Assembly: GCA_021820845.1 (NCBI GenBank)
Contig: JAKADC010000001.1
Span: 1 to 64,000 of the forward strand
Source: Pseudomonadota bacterium
Lineage (GTDB): Bacteria > Pseudomonadota > Gammaproteobacteria > Burkholderiales > Thiobacillaceae
DNA: 64,000 nt
Direction of reading: 5' to 3'
Each line of letters starts with the position of its first letter. Position 1 is the stretch's first letter. Below the pieces are notes generated by a model. It made no database searches and was not told the DNA's origin. It saw only the letters and a program-made list of their open reading frames with translations. Below, piece by piece: positions 18,698-27,350 of this stretch. Both the position numbers and the translations under genes were made by a program.

Positions 18698-19798
18698 ATG
18701 AATAAAGTTGACGATTCTTTACAATCCGCGCGCCTTGAATTGGGGCAATCCCACATCAGGGTATTCGTCGCGTTGCCCATCCTGATCGGCTGGTACCTGT
18801 TCTGGAATCAGCACTCGCCGAGCACCGAAGCAAAGACCGGCCTGACAGGCCTGGTTGTGTTCTATGCCTTCTCGCTGTTGCAATGGGCTCACGTGAAACG
18901 CTATCCGGGCGTCTACCCCCTGCGCCGGGTCGTGACGATCACGATGGACCAGATGGGCTGCTTCATGGCAATGCTGCTCACCCGGGAGTTGGGTGCGGTC
19001 GTCGTTTTTTTGAATCTTTGGATATCGCTCGGCAACGGGATCCGCTTCGGCGTGAAATGGATGGCCCTGTCCGCAGCCCTCGCGAATATCGGTCTGATCG
19101 TCCTGAGCATGATGTCGGATTACTGGAGCCGTTATCCCATCTGGCTTACGAGCCTCTTGTTGCTGAACACGGCGATTCCGGCCTACATGGCGACCCTGAT
19201 CCGGGGCTTTCACCACGGTCGGGCCCGGCTCGCCGAGTACGCCGACCACATGGAAAAAATGGCGTTGAAGGATGCGCTCACCGGTTTGCCGAACCGGTCG
19301 GCGCTGTTCGAGGCGTTCGAGCGGGCCGTTTCCTTTGCCCAGCGAGAGAACTCGGCCATCGCCGTCCTGTACTTCGATCTCGATGGATTCAAGGGGGTCA
19401 ACGATACGCTTGGCCACGCGCAGGGCGACATGCTGCTCAAGGAGACGGCAATTCGCGTGGGCTCGGTCCTGAGAAGCGGGGAGGTGCTGGCCCGGTTCGG
19501 CGGCGATGAGTTCGTCGCGCTGCTGCAGGTGCGCGACTCGGGTAAACAGGCCCGCAGGGTTGCGGAGCGGATTCGGGAAACCGTCGCTTCCATCGAGTCC
19601 ATCGACGGCAACCGGGTCGAGATCACCGCCTCGGTCGGGATCGTGGTCGTGGATGGTCAGGATGCGGCCCGGATGGGAGCCGAACGGATCGTGCACGAAG
19701 CCGACCTGAACATGTATGCGGCCAAGAAGGACGGCAAGAACCAGATCGTGCTGACCGCGTTGTCGAACGACATCACCCTGGGTGCGCGGCGGGCTTAG
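18698..19798 (+). CDS. Membrane-bound diguanylate cyclase (GGDEF)
   Basis: Makes cyclic di-GMP. Residues ~20-170 contain about six hydrophobic segments, forming an N-terminal membrane sensor domain without recognisable ligand motif. A GGDEF domain occupies residues ~190-350 with LTGLPNRSALFE, YFDLDGFKGVND, and an intact RFGGDEF (~residues 266-272). The inhibitory RxxD site is altered: the equivalent position reads RSGE. There is no EAL domain. No Shine-Dalgarno is visible before the ATG. A TTGACT 35 bp upstream could be a -35. The stop overlaps the convergent tatD-like gene's stop. Confidence 0.9.
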   Translation: MNKVDDSLQSARLELGQSHIRVFVALPILIGWYLFWNQHSPSTEAKTGLTGLVVFYAFSLLQWAHVKRYPGVYPLRRVVTITMDQMGCFMAMLLTRELGAVVVFLNLWISLGNGIRFGVKWMALSAALANIGLIVLSMMSDYWSRYPIWLTSLLLLNTAIPAYMATLIRGFHHGRARLAEYADHMEKMALKDALTGLPNRSALFEAFERAVSFAQRENSAIAVLYFDLDGFKGVNDTLGHAQGDMLLKETAIRVGSVLRSGEVLARFGGDEFVALLQVRDSGKQARRVAERIRETVASIESIDGNRVEITASVGIVVVDGQDAARMGAERIVHEADLNMYAAKKDGKNQIVLTALSNDITLGARRA

Positions 19799-20643
19799 GC
19801 CCGCCCCGGCGAAGCGCTTCCTGCGCGAGGAAGCGCTTCGCCGGCCAGGCCGAGCACCGCGCGCGCATTGCGCGTGGTCGCCTCGGCCACTTCTTCCACG
19901 CTGATGCCGCGCAATTCGGCGAGTACCTGCGCGACGCGCGGCAATTCGCCCGGCGCGTTGCGGCCGCGCCCGATCCACGCGGGCGGAATGTCGGGGCTGT
20001 CGGTTTCCAGCACGATGGCTTCCAGCGGCAGCCCGGTTGCCAGCCGCCGCAGGTTATTGGCGCGCGGCCAGGTGAAGGCGCCGCCGAAACCCAGCTTGAA
20101 TCCCAGCCTGACGAATTCGGTCGCCTGTTGAGGGCTGCCGTTGAAGGCGTGGGCGATGCCGCCGCGCATCCCGATCCTGCGCAGGTGCTTCAGCAACTGA
20201 TCGTTGGCCTTGCGGCAATGCAGCAGCACCGGCAGGTCGAATTCCTGCGCGATCTTCAGTTGTTCGACGAGAAAGAATTCCTGCGTGGCGGGGTCGAGGT
20301 CCTTGACGAACAGGTCGAGGCCGATCTCGCCGATGGCGACCGGCCGCTGCGCCGCGATCTGCGCGCGCAGGTCGGCGAGGTGCTCGGGGCGGTGCACATG
20401 GATGTACATCGGGTGCAGGCCCCACGCCGGCAGGCAGCCGGGATAGCGCGCGCAGGTGGCGGCCACGGCTGCGAAGTTGTCGCGGCTGACGGCCGGGACG
20501 ACCTGTATGCCGACGCCGCCGGCGATCGCGCGTGCGTATTCGGCGTCGCGGTCGGCGTCGAACTCGGCCGCGTCGAGATGGCAGTGGGTGTCGATAAAAA
20601 ACGGCGCCCCTGAAGACGCCGTTTCGCTTGCCGAGGCCATCAA
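19795..20643 (-). CDS. TatD family metal-dependent hydrolase (DNase)
   Basis: Amidohydrolase-fold nuclease of 282 aa. FIDTHCHLDAAEF carries the first metal-binding HxH; GEIGLDLF the metal Glu; LPVLLHCRKAND and GIAHAFNGS the further His residues; and LETDSPDIPP the catalytic Asp. The TatD family includes 3'-5' exonucleases involved in DNA repair. The 3' end contains a 39-base perfect hairpin described separately. It converges on the GGDEF gene with overlapping stop codons and lies just downstream of the Bax-inhibitor-1 gene. Confidence 0.9.
   Translation of the reverse strand: MMASASETASSGAPFFIDTHCHLDAAEFDADRDAEYARAIAGGVGIQVVPAVSRDNFAAVAATCARYPGCLPAWGLHPMYIHVHRPEHLADLRAQIAAQRPVAIGEIGLDLFVKDLDPATQEFFLVEQLKIAQEFDLPVLLHCRKANDQLLKHLRRIGMRGGIAHAFNGSPQQATEFVRLGFKLGFGGAFTWPRANNLRRLATGLPLEAIVLETDSPDIPPAWIGRGRNAPGELPRVAQVLAELRGISVEEVAEATTRNARAVLGLAGEALPRAGSASPGRA
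19806..19844 (+). repeat. Perfect 17-bp inverted repeat inside the tatD-like 3' end
   Basis: CCGGCGAAGCGCTTCCT and AGGAAGCGCTTCGCCGG are exact reverse complements around GCGCG. It begins eight bases after the GGDEF stop and lies within the last codons of the convergent gene. There is no T-run, so it is not a canonical terminator. It may stop or protect the GGDEF transcript. Confidence 0.85.
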
Positions 20644-20646
20644 GGC

Positions 20647-21312
20647 TCAGTCGTTGCTGGCGAAGCCCAGCAGTTGCAGCAGGCTGGTGAACAGGTTGAA
20701 AATCGCGACGAACAGCGTCACCGTCGCCATGATGTAGTTGGTCTCGCCGCCGTGGATGATGTTGCTGGTCTCGTACAGGATGAGGCCGGACATCAGCAGC
20801 ACGAACATCGCCGACACCGCCAGCGACAGGCCGGGCATATGGAAGAAGATCGCGCCCAGGCCCGCGAGGAAGGCGACCAGGATGCCGACCATGAGGAAGC
20901 CGCCCATGAAGCTGAAGTCCTTGCGGGTGGTCATCACGTAGGCCGACAGGCCGAGGAAGATCGCGGCGGTGCCGCCCATCGCCATCATCACCACCTGGCC
21001 GCCATTGGGCAGCGCGAGATACGCGCTGACGATCGGCCCGAGCGTATAGCCCATGAAGCCGGTGAGGCCGAACACGAAGGCGATGCCGAGCCCGCTGTCG
21101 CGGAATTTGGTGGTCAGGAACAGCAGGCCGTAATAGCCGACCAGGGTGAGGATGATGCCGGGATGCGGCAGGTGCAGCGCCATCGCCGCGCCTGCCGTCA
21201 ACGCGGAAAACGCCAGCGTCATCGACAGCAGCATGTAGGTGTTGCGCACGACCTTGTTGGCGGACAGCGCGGCAGACTGGCTGCGGCCCAGGGTGGTGAC
21301 TTGTTGGTTCAT
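20647..21312 (-). CDS. Bax inhibitor-1/YccA family membrane protein
   Basis: A 221-aa protein with seven hydrophobic segments, the BI-1 (TMBIM) topology. The N-terminus has the conserved VVRNTYMLLSMTLAFSALTAG. The C-terminal YETSNIIHGGETNYIMATVTLFVAIFNLFTSLLQLLG is diagnostic of the YccA/YbhL branch, including Asp/Glu positions linked to Ca2+ leak in characterised homologues. A strong GGAGGTT ribosome site precedes the ATG. Its role is probably in membrane protein quality control or ion leak (family inference). Confidence 0.92.
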   Translation of the reverse strand: MNQQVTTLGRSQSAALSANKVVRNTYMLLSMTLAFSALTAGAAMALHLPHPGIILTLVGYYGLLFLTTKFRDSGLGIAFVFGLTGFMGYTLGPIVSAYLALPNGGQVVMMAMGGTAAIFLGLSAYVMTTRKDFSFMGGFLMVGILVAFLAGLGAIFFHMPGLSLAVSAMFVLLMSGLILYETSNIIHGGETNYIMATVTLFVAIFNLFTSLLQLLGFASND

Positions 21313-21471
21313 TTAACCTCCGCGAACTTATTCAAAACAAGGTAACAACTCAGAGTCGACCTGATTGGTACGAGTTCCCGGGCGTGCCCGGGATCAAGGG
21401 TGAGCATACCGTGATGCGGGGCAGGTTGCCACCCGCGACCTTGCACGCCAGGGTTTTCGGGGCAGTGCGCG

Positions 21472-22227
21472 CTATTCGCCCGGTTTCATGCCGCGCTGCA
21501 GCATGTTCAGCAGGTCGCCCGGCGGAAAGACGATGGTGTTCGTCTTGTCGTTCGCGATGTCGGAGACCGTCTGCAGATAGCGCAGCAGCATGGCCTGCGG
21601 CCTTGCGGAGAGGACGTCCGCGGCCGCCAGCAGCTTCTCGGAAGCCTGCAGTTCGCCTTCGGCATGGATCACCTTGGCGCGCCGCTCGCGTTCGGCCTCG
21701 GCCTGGCGGGCGATGGCGCGCACCATCGTTTCGTCGATGTCGACGTGCTTGATCTCGACGTTCGAGACCTTGATGCCCCAGGCGTCGGTCTGCGTATCCA
21801 GCAATTGCTGGATGTCCTGGTTCAGGCGTTCGCGCTCGGCCAGCATTTCGTCGAGTTCATGCTTGCCCAGCACCGCGCGCAAGGTGGTCTGCGCCAGCTG
21901 GCTGGTGGCGTTCATGAAATCCTCCACCTGCAGGATGCATTTGGCCGGGTCGATGACGCGGAAATACACGACCGCGTTGACCTTCACCGAGACGTTGTCG
22001 CGCGAGATCACGTCCTGGCTCGGCACGTCGAACACCATCGTCCGCAGGTCCACCCGCGCCATCTGCTGGATGCCGGGCAGGACGACGACCAGGCCCGGCC
22101 CCTTCACCCGCCAGAAGCGCCCGAGCATGAACACCACACCGCGCTCGTATTCGCGCAGGATGCGCAGGCTCGATACGGCCAGCACGATGACCACAAACAC
22201 GATGGTGATGCCGCTGAATTCAAACAT
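21472..22227 (-). CDS. Slipin/stomatin family SPFH-domain protein
   Basis: A single N-terminal hydrophobic segment (~residues 5-22) anchors an SPFH domain (REYERGVVFMLGRFWRVKGPGLVVVLP), which ends in a coiled-coil with AEAERERRAKVIHAEGE. The C-terminal stomatin signature LRYLQTVSDIANDKTNTIVFP is intact. Such proteins form membrane microdomain scaffolds. The gene overlaps the NfeD/protease gene by eight bases. Slipin plus NfeD pairing is a known module in which the protease cleaves the stomatin partner. Confidence 0.93.
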   Translation of the reverse strand: MFEFSGITIVFVVIVLAVSSLRILREYERGVVFMLGRFWRVKGPGLVVVLPGIQQMARVDLRTMVFDVPSQDVISRDNVSVKVNAVVYFRVIDPAKCILQVEDFMNATSQLAQTTLRAVLGKHELDEMLAERERLNQDIQQLLDTQTDAWGIKVSNVEIKHVDIDETMVRAIARQAEAERERRAKVIHAEGELQASEKLLAAADVLSARPQAMLLRYLQTVSDIANDKTNTIVFPPGDLLNMLQRGMKPGE

Positions 22228-23521
22228 GGTCGTTCTCCTTGTCCGGTTCCACGTCCAGGATCAGGTCGTGCCGCGCGAGCACCCGCACCGGACTGCCGCG
22301 CTTCAGCGGCACGCTGCTGCGCACGCGCCATTGCTCGCTGTGGACGCGCGCCCAGCCCTCGTGTTCCATGTCCTCGATGATTTCGCCGGGCGCGCCGATC
22401 AGCTCCTCGGTCCCGGTCACGACCGGCCGCCGGCGCGCGCGCAGCGCCATGCTCGCAACGAAAAAGCTGAACAGCGCGCTGGCGGCCGCCACGGGAACGA
22501 TGAGTGCCCACGGCAGCCCGTAGCCCGGCTGGCCGGTGTCGACCAGCATGATCGAGCCGATGATGAAGGCGGCGACGCCGCCCAGGCCGAGCGCGCCGAA
22601 GCTCGCCACGAAAGCCTCCGCGATCATGAGGGCGATGCCCAGCAGGATCAGCGCCAGGCCGGCGTAGCTGATCGGCATCACCTGCAGCGCGAACAGCCCG
22701 AGCAGCAGGCAGATGCCGCCGACCACGCCCGGAAGCACCATGCCGGGACTGGCGAATTCGTAGATCAGGCCGTAGATGCCGACCAGCATCAGGATGTAGG
22801 CGATGCTCGGATCGCCGATCACCGCCAGGAGGCGGCTGCGCCAGTCGGGCATGACGCGCTCGACGGTTGCGTGGGCGGTGTGCAGGGTGACGGTCCGGCC
22901 GTTCAGCTCGATGCTGCGGCCGTCGATCTGCCGCAGCAGGTCGTCGAGGTCGGCGGCGATCACGTCGATCACGCCGCGCTTCAGTGCCTCGGACGCCGGC
23001 AGGCTGACCGCCTCGCGCACCGCGCGTTCCGCCCAGTCGGCATTGCGCCCCCGCAGCTCGGCGAGGCCGCGGATGTAGGCGGCGGCGTCCTGGACCACCT
23101 TGCGCGTCTTGGCGTCGGCGGGCGCGGCGCCGGGCGCGAGTTCCACAGGGGTCGCCGCGCCCAGGTTGGTGGCCGGCGCCATCGCAGCAACGTGGCTCGC
23201 GTACAGGATGTAGGTTCCCGCGCTGGCGGCCCGCGCGCCGCGCGGCGAAACGTAGGCGGCGACCGGCACGGGCGAGGCGAGGATGGCTTTGATGATGTCG
23301 CGCATCGAGGTATCCAGGCCGCCCGGGGTATCGAGTTCGATGACGACGAGGCCGGCCTTGTCCGCAATCGCCTTGTCGAAGCCGCGCAGCAGATAGTCGG
23401 CGGCCGCCGGTCCGATCGCGCCCTGTATCGTCAATACCCGAACGGTGTCCGCCTTTGCGGCGAGAGGCAGGATCAGGCACGCGAACAGCACGAAGCGTGG
23501 CAGGGACCGAAGCGCGTTCAT
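22220..23521 (-). CDS. NfeD-family membrane serine protease (ClpP-class, long form)
   Basis: Long NfeD protein of 433 aa. A signal peptide (residues 1-24) is followed by a ClpP-like protease domain: LDTPGGLDTSMRDIIKAI, then SPRGARAASAGTYILYASH with the nucleophilic Ser. Lys residues are present for a Ser-Lys dyad. Then come a four-helix membrane region (residues ~235-370) and a C-terminal OB-fold NfeD domain (GWARVHSEQWRVRS). It is expected to process the co-encoded slipin (family knowledge from archaeal homologues). It is the first gene of the pair, 61 bp downstream of the antiporter gene on the same strand. Confidence 0.92.
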   Translation of the reverse strand: MNALRSLPRFVLFACLILPLAAKADTVRVLTIQGAIGPAAADYLLRGFDKAIADKAGLVVIELDTPGGLDTSMRDIIKAILASPVPVAAYVSPRGARAASAGTYILYASHVAAMAPATNLGAATPVELAPGAAPADAKTRKVVQDAAAYIRGLAELRGRNADWAERAVREAVSLPASEALKRGVIDVIAADLDDLLRQIDGRSIELNGRTVTLHTAHATVERVMPDWRSRLLAVIGDPSIAYILMLVGIYGLIYEFASPGMVLPGVVGGICLLLGLFALQVMPISYAGLALILLGIALMIAEAFVASFGALGLGGVAAFIIGSIMLVDTGQPGYGLPWALIVPVAAASALFSFFVASMALRARRRPVVTGTEELIGAPGEIIEDMEHEGWARVHSEQWRVRSSVPLKRGSPVRVLARHDLILDVEPDKENDHV

Positions 23522-23582
23522 TCCACCTACTGTAGACCCTATCCGGAACGCCCGCGGGAGCTGTCCGGCGTCGCTGGGCAGG

Positions 23583-24746
23583 CTATTTCACCGGCACCGC
23601 CTCGGGGTGCCAGCCCAGCACGAGATAAAGCGTGGTGAATCCGAGCACGTAGGCTGCCGGCACGTGCCAGCCCTCGCGCATCCACGCGAGCGTGTCCTTC
23701 GCCTGTGGGTAGAGGTTCGACATGGCCACGCCCGCGCTGGACCCGAACCAGATCATCGAGCCGCCGAAGCCGACCGCGAAGGCCAGCATGCCCCAGTCGT
23801 AGCCGCCCTGGTACAAGGCCAGCGCGGTGAGCGGGATATTGTCGAAGACGGCGGACACGAAGCCGAGGCCGAAGGTCGTGTGGGCCGAAGGCAAGGGCAG
23901 CTCCCGGACCGGCATCAGGCTGGCCGACAGCACCAGCGCAACCAGGAACAGCGCGCCTTTCACCGACTTGCTGACTTCCCGCCAGGGCGTCGGGCGGATG
24001 AAGCCGCCGAGGATGATCGCGGCCCACACGCCGGCCGCGGGAAAGTCGAGGCCGATGTTGGCGACGATTGCGCCGCCGATGATGAGCATCACGATCGCCA
24101 GCTGGCCCCAGTCCAGGTGCAGGTGCGCAGGCGGATTCTTCATGACCGGGTGGTAGCGCTGCTGCGCCTTGGCCGCGACGATTCCCGAAAAGATCACGGC
24201 CACGGTCGACGCGATGAAGGCGTCCGCCACGTGGATCGCCGGCACGCCCGCGATCCACATCATGGTCGTGGTGGTGTCGCCCACCACCGAGCCGGCGCCG
24301 CCGGCGTTGCTCGCCGCCACGATTCCCGCCAGGTAGCCGACGCTGACCTTGTGCCTGTAGACGTGTCCCGCGACCACGCCGCCGATGATGGCCGCCGCGA
24401 TGTTGTCGAGAAAGGTCGATATCAGCGCAACCAGCACGAGCAGCACGAAGCCGCCCTTCCAGTCGTCGGGCAGGAAGCGCGGCAGCCAGTCCGGCACTCT
24501 CGACAGTTCGAAGTGCCGCGCCAGGATGGCGAAGCCGAGCAGCAGCCCGAGCAGGTTCAGGACGAGTCTTTCCTCGTGCAGGAAATGCGCGATCAGGTCC
24601 ATGTCCTGCGCGACCAGTCCCTTGTAGAGCGTGATGGCGACAAGCCCGCCCACCGCGACCTCGAGGTTGCGCCGGTGAAAGACCGCCACGCCCAGCAAGG
24701 TGAGGGCGAACAGGAAGAATTCGACGGGTATGTTCAGCAGCGGCAT
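23583..24746 (-). CDS. NhaD/ArsB-type ion transporter superfamily membrane protein
   Basis: A 387-aa polytopic protein with about ten to eleven hydrophobic segments. ISTFLDNIAAAIIGG and SAVFDNIPLTAL are the two repeated Asp-Asn motifs of the ion transporter (IT) superfamily, and ASNAGGAGSVVGDTTTTMMWIAG matches the NhaD Na+/H+ antiporter pattern. Na+(or Li+)/H+ exchange is the most likely activity; a citrate/dicarboxylate transporter label is the alternative. It ends the minus-strand antiporter pair, starting eight bp after the CPA2 gene. Confidence 0.82.
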   Translation of the reverse strand: MPLLNIPVEFFLFALTLLGVAVFHRRNLEVAVGGLVAITLYKGLVAQDMDLIAHFLHEERLVLNLLGLLLGFAILARHFELSRVPDWLPRFLPDDWKGGFVLLVLVALISTFLDNIAAAIIGGVVAGHVYRHKVSVGYLAGIVAASNAGGAGSVVGDTTTTMMWIAGVPAIHVADAFIASTVAVIFSGIVAAKAQQRYHPVMKNPPAHLHLDWGQLAIVMLIIGGAIVANIGLDFPAAGVWAAIILGGFIRPTPWREVSKSVKGALFLVALVLSASLMPVRELPLPSAHTTFGLGFVSAVFDNIPLTALALYQGGYDWGMLAFAVGFGGSMIWFGSSAGVAMSNLYPQAKDTLAWMREGWHVPAAYVLGFTTLYLVLGWHPEAVPVK

Positions 24747-24753
24747 GGCAGAA

Positions 24754-25980
24754 TCAGGTCGGGGCGAGGCGTGAATAATAAGCCTTCAGCAGGAACGGCG
24801 GCGCGACCGTGGTGAGTGCGATGACGATCAGCAGCGCGGCGTAGGTCTCGGCGTCGAGGATGCCCTGGTTGAGCCCCAGCTGCGCGAAGATCAGGCCGAC
24901 CTCGCCGCGCGGAATCATCGACAGGCCGATCGCGGCCTGGCGGAAGCGCGATTCGCGAATGAAAAACCCGGCGGCGAGCTTGCCGGCGAAGGCCACCGCG
25001 ATCAGCGCGCCGCCCAATTGCCACACGCGCGGCGAACTCCAGTCCACCGTGTTGAGGTTGAGCGACACGCCGACCATCACGAAGAACAGCGGCGCGAAGG
25101 TGTGGATCAGCGGCCGCATCTGCTCTTCCAGCCGGTGCGCCATCTGCGGGCTGGGGGCGAACCAGCGGTCGAGCGCGGGCAGGCCGAGGCGGTGCATCAC
25201 GTTGAAGCGGAAATGCTGCGACAGCGCGATGCCCGCGGCGAAGCCGCCCATGATGAGCGGCGCGCCGACCGCATGCGCCAGCCAGGAAAACAGCAGGATC
25301 AACGCGAGCGCCATCGTGATCAGCAGGCCGGGCGTGGCTGCCTTCCGGTCGTAGTGGTCGATGATGCCGCCCGTCAGCTTGGCGACGAGCGGGGAGAGCA
25401 GCATGAACAGCACGATGAAGATCGCGACCGTTCCCGTCGCGGCGAGCGAGACCGCGCCCTGGACGGCGAACTGGTAGAGAAAGGCGAGCGCCAGCACACC
25501 GAGGATGTCGTCCAGGACCGCCGCGCCGATCACGATCTGGGCCTCGTCGGATTGCCGTCTCCCGAGGTCGTCGAGCACGCGCACGGTGATGCCGATGCTG
25601 GTCGCGGTCAGCGTGCCGCCGATGAACAGCGCCACCAGGTTGTCGAGCCCGAATCCCCAGCGGCAGACGGCGTAGCCGAGCACGAAAGGCAGGACAAAGC
25701 CGACCGTCGCCACCACGAAGGGCTTGATGCCGGCGCGGGCGAGACGGAACAGGTCGGTGTCCATGCCGACCTCGAACAGCAGCAGGATGATGCCGATTTC
25801 CGCCAGCAGCTTCATCGTCTCGTCGGGCGAGATCCAGCCCAGCAGGGACGGCCCGACCAGAAGCCCGGCCAGCAGTTCGCCGATCACCGAGGGAATGCCC
25901 TGACGTCCGGCGATCTCGGAGAAGAGACGCGCGGCGATGAGGATGACGGCGAGATAAAGAAAGAATTGGTGAAGTTCCAT
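24754..25980 (-). CDS. CPA2-family cation:proton antiporter (Kef-type membrane domain)
   Basis: A 408-aa membrane antiporter with about 12 hydrophobic segments and no RCK/TrkA-N domain. GIPSVIGELLAGLLVGPSLLG is the typical first core motif. IVIGAAVLDDILGVLALAF supplies the conserved Asp pair of the ion site, and SMIPRGEVGLIFAQLGL is the C-terminal CPA signature. Substrate is probably K+ or Na+ against H+. It is divergent from the sucrose cluster across a 398-bp gap and adjacent to another antiporter gene, suggesting linked ion and osmotic control. Confidence 0.9.
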   Translation of the reverse strand: MELHQFFLYLAVILIAARLFSEIAGRQGIPSVIGELLAGLLVGPSLLGWISPDETMKLLAEIGIILLLFEVGMDTDLFRLARAGIKPFVVATVGFVLPFVLGYAVCRWGFGLDNLVALFIGGTLTATSIGITVRVLDDLGRRQSDEAQIVIGAAVLDDILGVLALAFLYQFAVQGAVSLAATGTVAIFIVLFMLLSPLVAKLTGGIIDHYDRKAATPGLLITMALALILLFSWLAHAVGAPLIMGGFAAGIALSQHFRFNVMHRLGLPALDRWFAPSPQMAHRLEEQMRPLIHTFAPLFFVMVGVSLNLNTVDWSSPRVWQLGGALIAVAFAGKLAAGFFIRESRFRQAAIGLSMIPRGEVGLIFAQLGLNQGILDAETYAALLIVIALTTVAPPFLLKAYYSRLAPT

Positions 25981-26378
25981 GCGTGTCCTGTCGGGGTGGG
26001 CGCAAGCGGGTGTCTGGTTTGTTGTCGTTCGGGGTTCGCGGGCGATGCCGCTGCGCCTATCTTAACGTGCGGGGCGGATTGCCAGGCTTGCGCGCCGCAA
26101 TGATTTTGTGCAAACATAAAAACGGCCGGCTCGGCCCGGTGCCAACAACCTGACCGGGGAGGGCGCAGGCCGGAACGCGTTGGCGCGAGCAGCCAGGCAA
26201 GCGCCGTTCCCGGTGTTTTTCTTCCCGGCGACGGCCCGGCCGGCGCCTTCCCGGCCCGAGCGGGCGCGATTTCAGCGGCATGTGCGAGTTTTCCGCGGCA
26301 AAGCGCCATCCCCCGGAAAGCTTCGGCCAGCTGCCCCGCCAGCCAATATTATTGTGCAATATATATGTGAGGTTCAGC
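25981..26378. other. Divergent intergenic region between antiporter and sucrose genes
   Basis: The longest gene-free stretch in the window. On the minus strand, TAAGAT at 26064-26059 could be a -10 for the antiporter pair. The right end is unusually AT-rich for this genome (26343-26366) and holds TATTAT, TATATAT and a small palindrome directly before fructokinase. The middle is GC-rich without a credible ORF; a 17-codon frame at 26100 lacks a ribosome site. Confidence 0.5.
26350..26361 (+). promoter_or_regulatory. TATTG-TG-CAATA palindrome upstream of fructokinase
   Basis: Five-base inverted repeat around two bases, embedded in the only AT-rich patch of the intergenic region, 18 bp before the fructokinase ATG and overlapping TATTAT. 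It could be an operator or part of the promoter. Evidence is positional only. Confidence 0.35.
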
Positions 26379-27350
26379 ATGGACACGCCGATCGAGGCGA
26401 CCACAAGGCGTCCCCACGCGGCGCTCCGCTCCGAAGACCCGGTGGTGATCACCTTTGGCGAAACCCTGGTGGACGCGTTTCACGACCGTGAAGTGCTCGG
26501 CGGCGCGCCCTTCAACGTGACGTGCCACCTCGGCGCGCTCGGGGCGCATCCCGTCCTGGTGACGCGGGCTGGCAACGACCTGCCGGGCGAGCGACTGCTG
26601 CGGGCGATGCGCGAGCGCGGCCTCGACGTACGCGGCGTCCAGCGCGACCCGGCGCGTCCGACGGGCCGCGTGACCGTGAGCGAGACGCCCGCCGGCCATA
26701 CGTTCGACATCTTGCCCGACCGCGCCTACGACCACATTCAGCCCCTTCCGGCGCGCAAGCTCGGCCGCACGCTGCATCCGCGGATGGTCTACTTCGGCAC
26801 GCTGGCTCAGCGCGGCGACTCCCGCCGCGCCCTGCATGCGCTGCTCGGCGCGGTCGACGCGTGCCTGTTCCTCGACGTCAACCTGCGCGATCCCTGGGTC
26901 GACACCGAAACGCTGCTCTGGTCGCTTCGGCAGGCGGACGTGATCAAGCTCAACGAGGACGAACTGTCGCGGATCGGCGACCTTCTCAGGCTGGCGGGCG
27001 CGACGCCGCACGCGCGTGCCGCTGCGCTGATGACCCGCTTCGGACTTGATCGCGTGGTCGTGACCTGCGGTGCCGCCGGCGCCTGGGCGCTCGATGGTTC
27101 GGGCCGCGTCGAATCGGTCGCGGGCGCGCCGCTGCCGCGGACGGTCGACGCCGTCGGCGCGGGCGACGGCTTCGCCGCGGTGTTCATGCTCGGCATGCTG
27201 CGCGGCTGGACCGTCGCCGAGCAGTTGCAGCGCGCCGACGCCTTCGGCCGCGCGCTCTGCGGGATCCGCGGCGCGGTGCCGGCCACGTCCGCTTTCTACG
27301 AACCCTTCATCCACGACTGGAAACTCGAAACGGAGGTGGCGCGTGCGTGA
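26379..27350 (+). CDS. PfkB-family fructokinase
   Basis: Ribokinase-fold sugar kinase of 323 aa. VITFGETLVDAFHDREVLGGAPFNVTCHLGALGA is the N-terminal PfkB signature. The C-terminal VDAVGAGDGFAAVF holds the catalytic base Asp and anion hole (GAGD). Next to sucrose genes it most likely phosphorylates fructose released by sucrose synthase; other PfkB sugars cannot be excluded from sequence. I use the ATG at 26379 with GAGG six bases upstream; the ORF-track start at 26280 would place the AT-rich promoter region inside the gene. It overlaps the next gene by eight bases. Confidence 0.88.
   Translation: MDTPIEATTRRPHAALRSEDPVVITFGETLVDAFHDREVLGGAPFNVTCHLGALGAHPVLVTRAGNDLPGERLLRAMRERGLDVRGVQRDPARPTGRVTVSETPAGHTFDILPDRAYDHIQPLPARKLGRTLHPRMVYFGTLAQRGDSRRALHALLGAVDACLFLDVNLRDPWVDTETLLWSLRQADVIKLNEDELSRIGDLLRLAGATPHARAAALMTRFGLDRVVVTCGAAGAWALDGSGRVESVAGAPLPRTVDAVGAGDGFAAVFMLGMLRGWTVAEQLQRADAFGRALCGIRGAVPATSAFYEPFIHDWKLETEVARA

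Noticed and set aside
18685-18705. Six-codon ORF overlapping the GGDEF start codon
   Set aside because: Has AAGG upstream but is too short to separate from chance; mentioned only within the GGDEF finding.
26100-26153. 17-codon ORF in the antiporter/fructokinase gap
   Set aside because: No ribosome binding site, no coupling to a neighbour and no recognisable sequence.
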